From the NCBI GenBank assembly GCA_965279295.1, contig CBDIHQ010000018.1: a stretch of DNA of 64,000 nucleotides, one strand, 5' to 3'. The position numbers were made by a program, and so were the translations under genes. Source of the DNA: Aquabacter sp965279295 (GTDB taxonomy: Bacteria; Pseudomonadota; Alphaproteobacteria; Rhizobiales; Xanthobacteraceae). The notes beneath the pieces were generated by a model. The model saw only the letters and a program-made list of their open reading frames with translations, was not told where the DNA came from and did no database searches. Numbering within the stretch: position 1 is the stretch's first letter; the number at the start of each line of letters is the position of its first letter. Below are positions 8,847 to 17,795 of the stretch, piece by piece.

Positions 8847-10397
8847 TCAGCGCGGGCGACGCGACCCGGCATCGGGCTTCGCAGCGCGGGCCGGAGCCGT
8901 GCGCAGGAAGCCGACGGCACCGATGCCGGCACCCGCATTGGCAGGCGCGGGCTTGCCGCCGCCGCCGCGGGCGTCCGGGCGTGCGCCGGTCTTGCGGACA
9001 TCGCCTGTGCGGCCGGCACCGGCAGCGCCGTGGCGCCCGTCCGTCCGTCCGTCCTGGCGACCCTGGCCGGAGCGGCCTTCCTGGGAGCGCCCTTCCTGGG
9101 AGCGGCCCTCTTGCGAACGGCCTCCACCATGGAACGGCCGGCCCGCGGGACGGCGCTGGCCCTCGCGGGAGCCTTCATTGCGGTCGCGGCCGGCCGTCGT
9201 ATCCACCGGCAGGACGGCAGGCGCTGTCCCGGACGACATGCGGCGGTCGGTCTGCGGAAGCGTCAGGCGAATGAGCTTCTCGATGGACTTCAGAAAAGCC
9301 CTCTCCTCACCGTCGCAGAAGGAGATGGCAATCCCCTCCCGGCCGGCGCGGGCGGTGCGACCGATGCGGTGCACGTAGGATTCCGGCACATTCGGCAGGT
9401 CGTAGTTGAACACATGGCTCACGCCGGTCACGTCGATGCCGCGCGCGGCGATATCGGTGGCGACCAGGGTGCGCACAGAACCGTCGCGGAAGCCGGCGAG
9501 AACCCGGTCACGCTGGTTCTGAGACTTGTTGCCGTGGATGGCTTCGGCACTCAGGCCGGCCTTCTCCAGGGCGCGCACGACCTTGTCCGCGCCATGCTTG
9601 GTGCGGGTGAAGACCAGAGCGCGGTCGATCGGCTCGGCGACGAGCAGTTCGGCCAGCAGTGCGGGCTTGGCGGACTTGTCCACCAGCATCACCCGCTGGT
9701 CGACCCGGTCCGCCGTCTTGGCAGCCGGCGTCACCGAGACGGTGACGGGGTTGCGCAGCATGGAATTGGCGAGTTCGGCGATCGCGCTCGGCATGGTCGC
9801 CGAGAAGAACAGCGTGTGGCGCTTGGGCGGCAGGCGACGCACGATGGCGCGAATGGCATGGATGAAGCCCATGTCGAGCATCTGGTCGGCTTCGTCGAGG
9901 ACGAGGACTTCCACCGCGTCGAGCTTCACCGCATGGTTCTCGACGAGATCCATGAGGCGGCCGGGCGTGGCGACCAGCACGTCAACACCGCGGTGCATGG
10001 CGCGGATCTGACGACCCATCGGCACGCCGCCGATGGCGAGCGTGACCGAGGTGCCGGTGTAGCGGCCGTAGCTGGTGAAGCTATCGACGATCTGGCCGGA
10101 CAGTTCGCGGGTCGGCGAGAGCACCAGAACCCGCACGCCCTTCGGCTGAAGGACGACGGGGTTGCGAACCATGTGGTCGAGAACCGGCAGCGCGAACGCT
10201 GCGGTCTTGCCGGTTCCGGTCTGGGCAATCCCGATGAGATCGCGGCCGGCGAGGACTTGGGGGATGGCCTGGGCCTGGATCGGCGTCGGCGTGATGTGCT
10301 TCTCTTCAGTGAGGGCACGGACGATAGGCTCGGCGAGGCCGAGATCGGTAAAAGAGGTCAAGCTCTGTCTTTCATGCGGCGAAAGCCGCCGGCGCAT
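8847..10397 (-). CDS. rhlE: DEAD-box ATP-dependent RNA helicase, RhlE-like
   Basis: RNA unwinding enzyme of 516 aa. Ordered motifs: Q-motif region (TPTPIQAQAIP), AQTGTGKT, PTRELSGQ, VLDEADQMLDMGF, FSATMP, ARGIDV and HRIGRTARAG. After about residue 375 comes a low-complexity basic tail with a SQEGR unit repeated in tandem (nt about 9070-9120) plus RG-rich sequence, typical of RNA-binding tails of RhlE/CsdA-type helicases. The start is uncertain: ATG at 10397 is used; a TTG at 10361 directly before TSFTDLGL, or a TTG at 10463, are alternatives. It precedes infA. Confidence 0.93.
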   Translation of the reverse strand: MRRRLSPHERQSLTSFTDLGLAEPIVRALTEEKHITPTPIQAQAIPQVLAGRDLIGIAQTGTGKTAAFALPVLDHMVRNPVVLQPKGVRVLVLSPTRELSGQIVDSFTSYGRYTGTSVTLAIGGVPMGRQIRAMHRGVDVLVATPGRLMDLVENHAVKLDAVEVLVLDEADQMLDMGFIHAIRAIVRRLPPKRHTLFFSATMPSAIAELANSMLRNPVTVSVTPAAKTADRVDQRVMLVDKSAKPALLAELLVAEPIDRALVFTRTKHGADKVVRALEKAGLSAEAIHGNKSQNQRDRVLAGFRDGSVRTLVATDIAARGIDVTGVSHVFNYDLPNVPESYVHRIGRTARAGREGIAISFCDGEERAFLKSIEKLIRLTLPQTDRRMSSGTAPAVLPVDTTAGRDRNEGSREGQRRPAGRPFHGGGRSQEGRSQEGRSQEGRSGQGRQDGRTDGRHGAAGAGRTGDVRKTGARPDARGGGGKPAPANAGAGIGAVGFLRTAPARAAKPDAGSRRPR

Positions 10398-10731
10398 CGG
10401 TTTTACCGGCGCCGCGCAATCGCGAGGGATGACATCCCGCGTGGCCTGGGGTGTCGCATACAATCATCGAAAATCGGGCAAAATCGACGGGAACGCCTCT
10501 CTGGCATTCCACCGCTTCCGCTACGCGGCCCGAGAGCAATCGCTCCGGCCCGAGGGGCACTGCCGATTGCTGCGGGCTTCATATGGCTCAAATCGATGGA
10601 GTTTTCAAGAGAAAGCCTTGAGTTTGCCAGTTTGGCGGCTCAGAAGCCCCTGCCCTGCGGCCGTTTGGCGCCGCGCGCCCGGCCTTGCGCGACCGCCTCT
10701 GCGTGCCGAAATGGACCGGGCCGGAGGTCTC
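10398..10731. other. Divergent intergenic region, helicase leader and dedA promoter
   Basis: About 330 bp between the divergent helicase and DedA-family genes. A small GGGATG-A-CATCCC hairpin (10426-10438) lies about 30 nt upstream of the helicase ATG and could fold in its 5' leader. I see no confident promoter boxes or other genes. Confidence 0.4.
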
Positions 10732-11256
10732 ATGTTCGACGTCAGTTCGCTGCTCACCGCCACCACGGATTTCGTCCGGGACAATGAAAGGTGGGCGCCG
10801 CTGCTGGTATTCGGACTGGCATTCGGGGAATCGCTGGCGCTGATCTCGATCTTCATTCCCGCCACCGTCCTGCTGCTCGCCATCGGCGCGCTGATCGAGG
10901 CGAGCGGCATTCCGCTCGGCCCGGTCTGGCTGGCCGCGACGCTCGGCGCATCGCTGGGCGATACCGTATCCTATTGGTTTGGCAGCTATTATAAGGACCG
11001 GGCGCGCCGCGTGTGGCCGCTCTCGCGCCGTCCCGATCTGGTGGCGCGCGCCGAAGTCTTCTTCCTGCGCTTCGGTATCTGGAGCATTGCGGTCGGCCGC
11101 TTCTTCGGGCCGCTGCGCGCGGTCGTGCCGCTGATCGCCGGCGTGCTCTCCATGCGGCAGCTCCCGTTTCAGGTGGCCAATGTGGCCAGCGCCGCAATCT
11201 GGGCCTTCGCCATGCTGGCCCCCGGCGCCGCCGCCCTGAAGCTACTGGGGTATTAG
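10732..11256 (+). CDS. DedA-family (VTT/SNARE-associated) membrane protein
   Basis: Integral membrane protein of 174 aa with four or five hydrophobic segments and the DedA signatures FGESLALISIFIPATVLL, GDTVSYWFGSYY and the conserved Gly-Arg-Phe-x-Gly-Pro-x-Arg block (VGRFFGPLRAVVPLIAG). DedA proteins are proposed lipid-carrier (undecaprenyl phosphate, phosphatidylethanolamine) flippases. CCGGAGG lies 6 nt before the ATG at 10732, favouring it over an in-frame ATG at 10711. At 174 aa it is slightly shorter than typical DedA proteins (about 200 aa). Confidence 0.88.
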   Translation: MFDVSSLLTATTDFVRDNERWAPLLVFGLAFGESLALISIFIPATVLLLAIGALIEASGIPLGPVWLAATLGASLGDTVSYWFGSYYKDRARRVWPLSRRPDLVARAEVFFLRFGIWSIAVGRFFGPLRAVVPLIAGVLSMRQLPFQVANVASAAIWAFAMLAPGAAALKLLGY

Positions 11257-11420
11257 GGGAGCGCGGCAAAAGGCTTTGGCGTGCGATTTTAGGCTGTCGC
11301 CGCAGCCAGGTCATATTGGCTTATGACGGCAGTCGGCACCAGCAACCGACACACATGAAAGCTGCCGTTGAAACAACGCTTCGGTAGCGAGCATCAGGCA
11401 ATCGCGATAAAAAGGAGACT

Positions 11421-11705
11421 ATGGCTAGAATGCTCCTTACCGTAGATGGCGCGTTCGATATTGCCGGGCGTGGGGTGATCGTTGTCCCCGGTCCGTTGCA
11501 GGCTGAATACGAAGGACCGCGCCAATTAACGGTGATGCTCAGGCTCCCCTGTGGAAGCGAGCAGAGCGCTACGCTCACGCTCGAACATATCCTTCATTCT
11601 GCCCCACCGAAGGAGCCTCGTTGGGCTTGTCTGTTGAGAAGCCTCACGAAAACGGATGTTCCAGTCGGCACAAAAATCTGGGTTGCAGAGGCCGACGGCA
11701 AATAG
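11421..11705 (+). CDS. Small protein resembling an isolated EF-Tu domain II
   Basis: 94-aa soluble protein with a strong AAGGAG ribosome site 5 nt before its ATG. Its start (AFDIAGRGVIVVPGPL) and end (ACLLRSLTKTDVPVGTKIWV) resemble the beta-barrel domain II of translational GTPases, whose family pattern is VFxIxGRGTVVxGxV ... GxLLRGxxxxxVxxGxxL. No GTPase domain is present and none is adjacent. The resemblance is seen by eye, so function is unassigned. A GGCCGGG-family palindrome follows. Confidence 0.7.
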   Translation: MARMLLTVDGAFDIAGRGVIVVPGPLQAEYEGPRQLTVMLRLPCGSEQSATLTLEHILHSAPPKEPRWACLLRSLTKTDVPVGTKIWVAEADGK

Positions 11706-11749
11706 CTGTCGACCCAATCCTCCCGTCTAGGTCCAGCGGAGCGGCGTGG

Positions 11750-11772
11750 ATGGCCGGGACGAGCCCGGCCAT
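11750..11772. repeat. GGCCGGG-family palindrome (copy 3)
   Basis: ATGGCCGGG-ACGAG-CCCGGCCAT, a perfect 9-bp stem with 5-nt loop flanked by GCGTGG and GACGAA, as in the copy near 4.5 kb. It lies between convergent genes (the 94-aa gene and aapP) and may end transcription from both. Confidence 0.8.
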
Positions 11773-11822
11773 GACGAACCGACTGTGAGGTGCCTGCCGT
11801 TCCCCGCCTCCGGAGAGACGGC

Positions 11823-12599
11823 TCAGTGCAGGATCTGGGACAGGAACAGGCGGGTGCGCTCGTGCTGGGGATTCGCGAAGAACGTGTTGGGCTCGTTCAT
11901 CTCGATGATCTGCCCGGCATCCATGAAGATCACCCGGTCGGCCACCTGGCGGGCGAAGCCCATTTCGTGGGTCACGCACAGCATGGTCATGCCTTCGTTG
12001 GCGAGGCTGACCATGGTGTCGAGCACCTCCTTGACCATTTCCGGGTCGAGCGCCGAAGTCGGCTCGTCGAACAGCATGATGCGCGGACGCATGCACAGGG
12101 CGCGGGCGATGGCGACGCGCTGCTGCTGACCACCCGAGAGCTGGCCGGGATATTTGTTGGCCTGCTCGGGGATCTTCACCTTGTTGAGGAAGTGCATGGC
12201 GGTTTCCTCCGCCTCGCGCTTCGGCATCTTGCGCACCCACATGGGCGCCAGGGTGCAGTTCTCAAGAATGGTGAGGTGCGGGAACAGGTTGAAATGCTGG
12301 AACACCATGCCGACCTCGCGGCGCACCTCGTCGATGCGCTTCAGGTCGTTGGTCAGTTCGATGCCATCGACGATGATCCGCCCCTTCTGGTGCTCTTCCA
12401 GCCGGTTGATGCAGCGGATCATGGTCGATTTGCCCGAGCCGGACGGGCCGCAGACGACGATCCGCTCGCCGCGCTTCACGGAGAGATTAATCTCCCGCAA
12501 AACGTGGAAGTCGCCGTACCACTTGTTCACGTTGACCAGTTCCACCGCGTATTCGGGTTCGGGGGAGGTCTGGCCCTGCGTCTGGGTTTGCGTGCTCAT
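11823..12599 (-). CDS. aapP: General L-amino acid ABC transporter ATP-binding protein AapP
   Basis: ATPase of a polar amino-acid importer, 258 aa. It shows Walker A GPSGSGKST, the Q-loop HFNLFPHLTILEN, signature LSGGQQQR, Walker B IMLFDEPTSALDPE and the H-loop VTHEMGFAR. The N-terminal 15 residues are Gln/Thr rich and outside the conserved domain. It is the last gene of aapJQMP, 13 bp after aapM, and follows the standard gene order of rhizobial general amino acid permeases. Confidence 0.95.
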   Translation of the reverse strand: MSTQTQTQGQTSPEPEYAVELVNVNKWYGDFHVLREINLSVKRGERIVVCGPSGSGKSTMIRCINRLEEHQKGRIIVDGIELTNDLKRIDEVRREVGMVFQHFNLFPHLTILENCTLAPMWVRKMPKREAEETAMHFLNKVKIPEQANKYPGQLSGGQQQRVAIARALCMRPRIMLFDEPTSALDPEMVKEVLDTMVSLANEGMTMLCVTHEMGFARQVADRVIFMDAGQIIEMNEPNTFFANPQHERTRLFLSQILH

Positions 12600-12612
12600 G
12601 GGTAGCCCTCCC

Positions 12613-13992
12613 TCAATGACGGTGGTTGCGATCGAGACGCTTTTCCAGCGCCATCGAATAACGGGACATGCCGTAGCAGAAGACGAAATAGACGATGCCG
12701 GCGAAGCCGAAACCGGTGAACAGCGTCGTCGGCGTCGCCCATGTCGGATCGGTGAAGGAGGCGCGCAGGATGCCGAGCAGGTCGAAGATCGACACGATCA
12801 GAACCAGAGTGGTGTCCTTGAACAGGCCGATGAAGTTGTTGACGATGCCGGGGATCACCAGCTTCAAAGCCTGCGGGAGCACCACCAGCCGCATCATGAG
12901 CCCGGACCGCAGCCCCATCGCCATGGCGCCTTCATACTGGCCCTTGGGGATCGCCTGGAGCCCGCCGCGTACCACTTCCGCCATATAGGCGGACGCGAAC
13001 AGGGCGACGCCCACCAGCGCGCGGAGCAACCCGTCGATGGTGAAGCGACCGGGCAGGAACAGCGGCAGCATATAAGTGGCGAAGAACAGCACGGTGATGA
13101 GGGGCACGCCGCGCCAGAACTCGATGAAGATGATCGAGGCGTACTTCACCAGCGGCAGTTGCGAGCGCCGCCCAAGCGCCAGCAGGATGCCGAGCGGCAG
13201 CGAGGCGGTGATGCCGGTGACGGCGATGACCAGCGTCACCAGCAATCCGCCCCATTGCCGCGTCTCGACCTCCGGCAGGCCGAAGTCGACATCGACGAAC
13301 AGCATCACGGCGCCGATCACCGCGAAGGTCTTCAATGTCCCCCGCGCCGCGCCGCTGCGCTCCCCACCGAAGATCGGCGCCACCAGCATCGCGAGGCCGG
13401 TGACGATCGCCGCGACGATGACAAACTGGAGCCAGAACGAGGCACGCAAGCCAAACGCCGAGGCGGTGAGGCCGAAATCCAGCCCGAAACCGCCCAGCAC
13501 GAAGTTGCGCAGTTCCAGCGCGCCGCCGGTCAGCAGCACGAAGGAGAGGATGGGATAGAGGACGAAGAAGGCGAGCGCATTGGCGCGCTTGTAGGGCAAG
13601 CGGGGAATGAGCAGCGGCGCCAACAGGATGATGCCGAGCACGTAGACCACATTGACCCGCCACCGCTCGCTGGCGGGATAGAAGCCGTAGAGGATCTGGT
13701 TGAACTTGGCGGCGATGAACGGCCAGCAGGCCCCCACCGGATGGCCGGCATTCTCGGGAAGACAGGCCTCCCGCGTCATGCCGGTCCACACCGCGTCGGT
13801 GATGAAGAATTTCACCATCGGCGGTACGACCGCATAGACCACCCAGATGCCGAACAGGGTGAGAAGCACCTGGCCGACCGAGCCGAACAGGTGTGCGCGG
13901 GCCCAGCCGAAGATGCCGCGCGCCGAGGCCGGCGCGGGTTCCTGCGGGCGAAGCTCCAGGGGAGCGACGTAGGAAACGGTTCGAGCGTCCAT
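12613..13992 (-). CDS. aapM: General L-amino acid ABC transporter permease AapM
   Basis: Membrane subunit of 459 aa, with a large N-terminal extension containing several transmembrane helices before the HisM/GlnP-type permease domain (GGLLVTLVIAVTGITASLPLGILLALGRRS; EFWRGVPLITVLFFATYMLP), as usual for AapM. The ATG at 13992 follows GAGGAGG. It pairs with AapQ to form a heterodimeric channel. It is located between aapQ (10-bp gap) and aapP (13-bp gap). Confidence 0.95.
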   Translation of the reverse strand: MDARTVSYVAPLELRPQEPAPASARGIFGWARAHLFGSVGQVLLTLFGIWVVYAVVPPMVKFFITDAVWTGMTREACLPENAGHPVGACWPFIAAKFNQILYGFYPASERWRVNVVYVLGIILLAPLLIPRLPYKRANALAFFVLYPILSFVLLTGGALELRNFVLGGFGLDFGLTASAFGLRASFWLQFVIVAAIVTGLAMLVAPIFGGERSGAARGTLKTFAVIGAVMLFVDVDFGLPEVETRQWGGLLVTLVIAVTGITASLPLGILLALGRRSQLPLVKYASIIFIEFWRGVPLITVLFFATYMLPLFLPGRFTIDGLLRALVGVALFASAYMAEVVRGGLQAIPKGQYEGAMAMGLRSGLMMRLVVLPQALKLVIPGIVNNFIGLFKDTTLVLIVSIFDLLGILRASFTDPTWATPTTLFTGFGFAGIVYFVFCYGMSRYSMALEKRLDRNHRH

Positions 13993-14002
13993 TATCGCCT
14001 CC

Positions 14003-15295
14003 TCACCGTTCCACAAGCGCGACGCGCTTGTTGTACCAACCCATGAGGGTCGACGTGATCAGCGAGATGGCGAGGTAGACCGCCATAGTAATGGCGATGA
14101 TCTCGATCGCCTGCCCGGTCTGGTTCAGCGTCGTGCCTGCGAACACCGCGAACAGGTCCGGGTATCCCACGGCGACACCGAGCGTCGAGTTCTTCGTGAG
14201 GTTGAGATACTGGCTGGTGAGCGGCGGGATGATCACCCGCATGGCCTGGGGGATCACCACCAGGCGCAGCGTGTGGCCGTTCCGAAGTCCGAGCGAGTGG
14301 GCCGCCTCGCTCTGCCCCTTCGAGACCGCAAGGATGCCGGCGCGGACGATCTCGGCGATGAACCCCGCCGTATAGATCGAGAGCGCCAGCAGCAGGGCGA
14401 CGAATTCGGGGATAACGCGGATGCCGCCCGCGAAATTGAAGCCGCGCAGTTCCGGCCGCTCGAACGTCACCGGCCAGCCCAGCACGAAGCCGGCGATGGT
14501 GGCCGGCACGACGATCAGCGCGAGCCCGGCCCAGAAGGAGGGGAATTGCTGTCCGGTCTTCTCCTGCCGGAGCCGCGCCCATCGGGACACCAGGAAGGCG
14601 GCGATGATGCAAACCACCAAGATGCCGCCGATGATGGTGAAGTCGGGCTCGAACACCGGGCGCGGCACCACGAGGCCGCGATTGCTGACGAAGACGCCGG
14701 GCCCGGCGACGCTGCCGGCCCACGACTTGAAGGTTTCCGCCACCGAACCGAAGCCGAGGCTCGCGGCGCTGGAGGACACAAAATTCAGGAACGGCTGAAG
14801 GCCGAAGCCCCAGCTCTGACGCGGGTTCGGCATGGTGGAGAGCACCGCCAGATACCAGAACAGAATCTGGAACAGCGGCGGCAGGTTTCGCGTCACTTCC
14901 ACGTAGGCGGAGGCCAGCGCCTTCACGACCACATTGTTGGAGAGCCGCGCCACGCCCACCAGGAAGCCGATGATGGTGGCAAGGACGATACCGAGCCCGG
15001 CGACCAGCAGCGTATTCAGCAGGCCGACCAGAAAGGCCCGGCCGTAGCTCATGGATTCCGAATAGGGAATCAGCGTCTGTGTGATGCCGAAGCCGGCGGG
15101 ATTATCGAGGAAGCCAAAGCCGGAGGCGATGCCCTGGCGGGCAAGGTTGGCCTGGGCGTTGGCGAAGAAGGACCAGGCCATCCAAAGAAGGACAATGGCC
15201 AACGTCACCTGAATGACTGCGGATCTCAGCGCCGGGTCTGTCCAAGACCATCGGCGGCGTGTCGGGGCAGGCTCCGACCAGCGTGCGTCTGTCAT
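14003..15295 (-). CDS. aapQ: General L-amino acid ABC transporter permease AapQ
   Basis: Membrane subunit of 430 aa. The split HisM-type permease domain shows LVGLLNTLLVAGLGIVLATIIGFLVG and the EAA-loop EVTRNLPPLFQILFWY early, then FIAEIVRAGILAVSKGQSEAAHSLG near the C-terminus, with a periplasmic insertion between as in AapQ. The ATG at 15295 has an AGAGGGG ribosome site. It is separated from aapJ by 129 bp carrying a strong hairpin, the usual way the binding protein is over-expressed relative to the membrane subunits. Confidence 0.95.
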   Translation of the reverse strand: MTDARWSEPAPTRRRWSWTDPALRSAVIQVTLAIVLLWMAWSFFANAQANLARQGIASGFGFLDNPAGFGITQTLIPYSESMSYGRAFLVGLLNTLLVAGLGIVLATIIGFLVGVARLSNNVVVKALASAYVEVTRNLPPLFQILFWYLAVLSTMPNPRQSWGFGLQPFLNFVSSSAASLGFGSVAETFKSWAGSVAGPGVFVSNRGLVVPRPVFEPDFTIIGGILVVCIIAAFLVSRWARLRQEKTGQQFPSFWAGLALIVVPATIAGFVLGWPVTFERPELRGFNFAGGIRVIPEFVALLLALSIYTAGFIAEIVRAGILAVSKGQSEAAHSLGLRNGHTLRLVVIPQAMRVIIPPLTSQYLNLTKNSTLGVAVGYPDLFAVFAGTTLNQTGQAIEIIAITMAVYLAISLITSTLMGWYNKRVALVER

Positions 15296-15387
15296 AAGGC
15301 CCCTCTATCCCCAGAGGCTCTGCGGCCCCTCTGAAACACGAGCAATGCCGACGCCCCCGCTGCCGGCACATACCCCTGAAAGTGAAA

Positions 15388-15415
15388 GAGCCCGGCACCA
15401 TTCGGTGCCGGGCTC
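15388..15415 (-). terminator. Intercistronic hairpin between aapJ and aapQ
   Basis: GAGCCCGGCACC-ATTC-GGTGCCGGGCTC, a perfect 12-bp stem with a 4-nt loop, 9 nt after the aapJ stop. Its position suggests partial termination and/or 3'-end protection of the aapJ message, lowering aapQMP relative to the binding protein. Confidence 0.9.
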
Positions 15416-15424
15416 CCTAGTCGG

Positions 15425-16444
15425 TCAGCGGACCGGCATGCCGTATTGGATGCCGCCCTTGCTCCACAGCTTGTTCAAGCCGCGGTCGATGGCGAGAGGA
15501 GTGGAGGGGCCGAGGTTACGGTCGAAGATTTCGCCGTAATTGCCCACCAGCTTGACCATGCGGGCAACCCAGTCGTTGGAGATGCCGATGGCCTCGCCGA
15601 ACTTGCTGTCGCCGCCGAGCAGCCGCTTGATTTCCGGGTTGGGGGTGTTGGCCATCTGGTCGATGTTCTTGGAGCTGACGCCCAGTTCCTCGGCATCGAG
15701 CAGCGCGTAATAGGTCCACTTCACCAGGTCGAACCAGCTGTCGTCGCCATGGCGCACCAGCGGGCCGAGCGGCTCCTTGGAGATCACCTCTGGCAGCACC
15801 ACATGGTCGCTGGCGTTGGTGAGCTTGAGGCGCACGGCGTAGAGCTGCGACTGGTCGGAGGTGAAGGCATCGCAGCGGCCGGAATCGTACGCCTTGATGG
15901 TTTCGTCGATGGTCGCGAAGGCGATCAGTTCATACTTCAGATTGTTGGTGCGGAAGTAGTCGCCGACGTTCAGTTCGTTGGTGGTGCCGGTCTGCACGCA
16001 GATCGAGGCGCCGTTAAGCTCCGTGACCGACTTCAGATTGAGCGACTTGCGCACCATGAAGCCCTGGCCGTCGTAATACATCACGCCGGCGAAGTTGAAG
16101 CCCAGCGTGGTGTCGCGGGACATGGTCCAGGTGGTGTTGCGCGAGAGCACATCGATGGCGCCCGACTGGAGCGCCGTGAAGCGATCCTTCGCCGAAAGCG
16201 GCGAGAATTTCACCTTGTTCGCGTCGTTGAAGATCGCGGCGGCGATGGCGCGGCAGAAGTCCACGTCCAGGCCGGTCCAATTGCCCTTGTCGTCGGGGTT
16301 GGAGAAGCCGGGCAGGCCCTGCGACACGCCGCAATTGAGCGCGCCCCGTGCCTTCACATCGTCAAGGGTCCCCGCACCGGCCGCGCCGACGCCGAGCGCG
16401 AGCATTCCGGCAGCGAGCAGGATGCGTTTAAAGGAAGGTCCCAT
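15425..16444 (-). CDS. aapJ: General L-amino acid-binding periplasmic protein AapJ
   Basis: Substrate receptor of the aapJQMP importer, 339 aa. A signal peptide (residues 1 to about 25, ending GAAGAG) precedes a type-3 solute-binding domain: LNCGVSQGLPGFSNPDDKG, GLDVDFCRAIAAAIF, FTALQSGAIDVLSRNTTWT (ligand Arg/Thr region) and a cysteine pair around ICVQTG/GRCDAFTSD. The ATG at 16444 has GGGAGA upstream. It is the first gene of the operon and is divergent from metC; a 164-bp shared upstream region holds the promoters. Confidence 0.96.
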   Translation of the reverse strand: MGPSFKRILLAAGMLALGVGAAGAGTLDDVKARGALNCGVSQGLPGFSNPDDKGNWTGLDVDFCRAIAAAIFNDANKVKFSPLSAKDRFTALQSGAIDVLSRNTTWTMSRDTTLGFNFAGVMYYDGQGFMVRKSLNLKSVTELNGASICVQTGTTNELNVGDYFRTNNLKYELIAFATIDETIKAYDSGRCDAFTSDQSQLYAVRLKLTNASDHVVLPEVISKEPLGPLVRHGDDSWFDLVKWTYYALLDAEELGVSSKNIDQMANTPNPEIKRLLGGDSKFGEAIGISNDWVARMVKLVGNYGEIFDRNLGPSTPLAIDRGLNKLWSKGGIQYGMPVR

Positions 16445-16608
16445 TGTTCTTATCTCCCAGGCCTATACGGACGAACTGGCATGTTCCCGATGCGGGATCG
16501 ACGCCATCGTCCGGGACGTCGTATGGATGTATCTCAGTCTGTTGCGAGCGGGTGGTCAATAGCTCGCCCAACCTTTGGGCATTCAACCATCGTTAACCGG
16601 AGTCCAGG

Positions 16609-17787
16609 ATGAAGTCCCCCTCCCCCGAAGCAAGTTTCGCGCCGGCCACTGAGGTGGTCCGGCTGGGTCGCGATCCGTTCCGCTTCGACGGCTTCGTCAA
16701 TCCGCCGGTGGTGCGTGGGTCCACCGTGCTTTACCCCACTTACGATGACCTCGTGGCGCACCGCGGGCGCTATACCTACGGGCGCCGGGGCAATCCCTCG
16801 AGCGAGGCGCTGGAAACCGCGATCTCGGCGCTGGAAGGCGCGGACGGCACGGTGCTGACCCCCTCCGGCCTCTCTGCCATCTCGATCGCGCTGCTCTCGG
16901 TGCTGAAAGCTGGCGACCATCTGCTGATGGTGGACACGGCCTATCGTCCCACCCGGCGCATCTGCGACACCGTGCTGGCGCGCCTTGGGGTCGAGGTCAC
17001 CTATTACGACCCGCTGATCGGGGCTGGCATCGCCGGCCTGCTCAAAGACAACACCCGGGCCATTTTCTTGGAATCACCCGGCTCGCAATCCTTCGAGATG
17101 CAGGATGTGCCGGCGATCACCCGCGTCGCGCAGGCGCGCGGCGTCACCACGCTCATCGACAACACATGGGCGACGCCGATCTATTTCAAGCCGCTGGCGC
17201 ACGGGGTCGATGTTTCGATCATGGCTGGCACGAAATATCTCGGCGGCCACGCCGACCTCAACCTCGGCACCATCGCGGCGACCGGCACTGCCTGGCGCAA
17301 GATCAAGGACACCCACGGGGATCTCGGCATCTGCATCAGCCCCGATGACGCCGCGCTGGGCTCGCGCGGGCTGCGGACGCTGGCGGTGCGGCTGGAGCGG
17401 CACTGGCGCTCGGGACTCGCTGTGGCGCAATGGCTGCGCAACCAGCCGCAGGTGTCGCGCATCCTACACCCGGCGCTCGACGGGGATGCCGGCCACGACA
17501 TCTGGAAGCGCGACTTCTCCGGCGCCTCAGGCCTGTTCGCGGCCATTCTCAAGCCGGCGTCGGACGCGTCGGTGGGGGCGTTCTTCGATTCGCTCACCCA
17601 TTTCGGCATGGGCTATTCGTGGGGCGGCTTCGAGAGCCTGATCATTCCGTTCGATTGCGCGGAGTATCGCACCGCCACCACCTGGCAGGCCGAAGGCCCT
17701 GCCATTCGCCTGCATATCGGCCTGGAAGATCCCGGCGATCTAATCGCCGATCTCGCCCAGGGCCTGGCGAAGCTCGACGCGGCCTGA
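16609..17787 (+). CDS. metC: Cystathionine beta-lyase (PLP-dependent, Cys/Met metabolism family)
   Basis: PLP enzyme of 392 aa cleaving cystathionine to homocysteine in methionine synthesis. It shows YTYGRRGNPSSEALE, the glycine-rich PTPSGLSAI-type PLP phosphate loop, LIDNTWATP, and the Schiff-base lysine in MAGTKYLGGH. The MetC-like features (WGGFESL, IRLHIGLEDP) favour beta-lyase over gamma-synthase. The ATG at 16609 follows a GGAG site. I looked for a SAM-II riboswitch upstream and saw none. A hairpin terminator follows. Confidence 0.92.
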   Translation: MKSPSPEASFAPATEVVRLGRDPFRFDGFVNPPVVRGSTVLYPTYDDLVAHRGRYTYGRRGNPSSEALETAISALEGADGTVLTPSGLSAISIALLSVLKAGDHLLMVDTAYRPTRRICDTVLARLGVEVTYYDPLIGAGIAGLLKDNTRAIFLESPGSQSFEMQDVPAITRVAQARGVTTLIDNTWATPIYFKPLAHGVDVSIMAGTKYLGGHADLNLGTIAATGTAWRKIKDTHGDLGICISPDDAALGSRGLRTLAVRLERHWRSGLAVAQWLRNQPQVSRILHPALDGDAGHDIWKRDFSGASGLFAAILKPASDASVGAFFDSLTHFGMGYSWGGFESLIIPFDCAEYRTATTWQAEGPAIRLHIGLEDPGDLIADLAQGLAKLDAA

Positions 17788-17795
17788 GTGAAAGC

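Noticed and set aside
16445..16608. Possible SAM-II riboswitch upstream of metC
   Set aside because: The 164-bp divergent region was scanned by eye for the SAM-II pseudoknot core and lacked it; no terminator-like structure before the start either.
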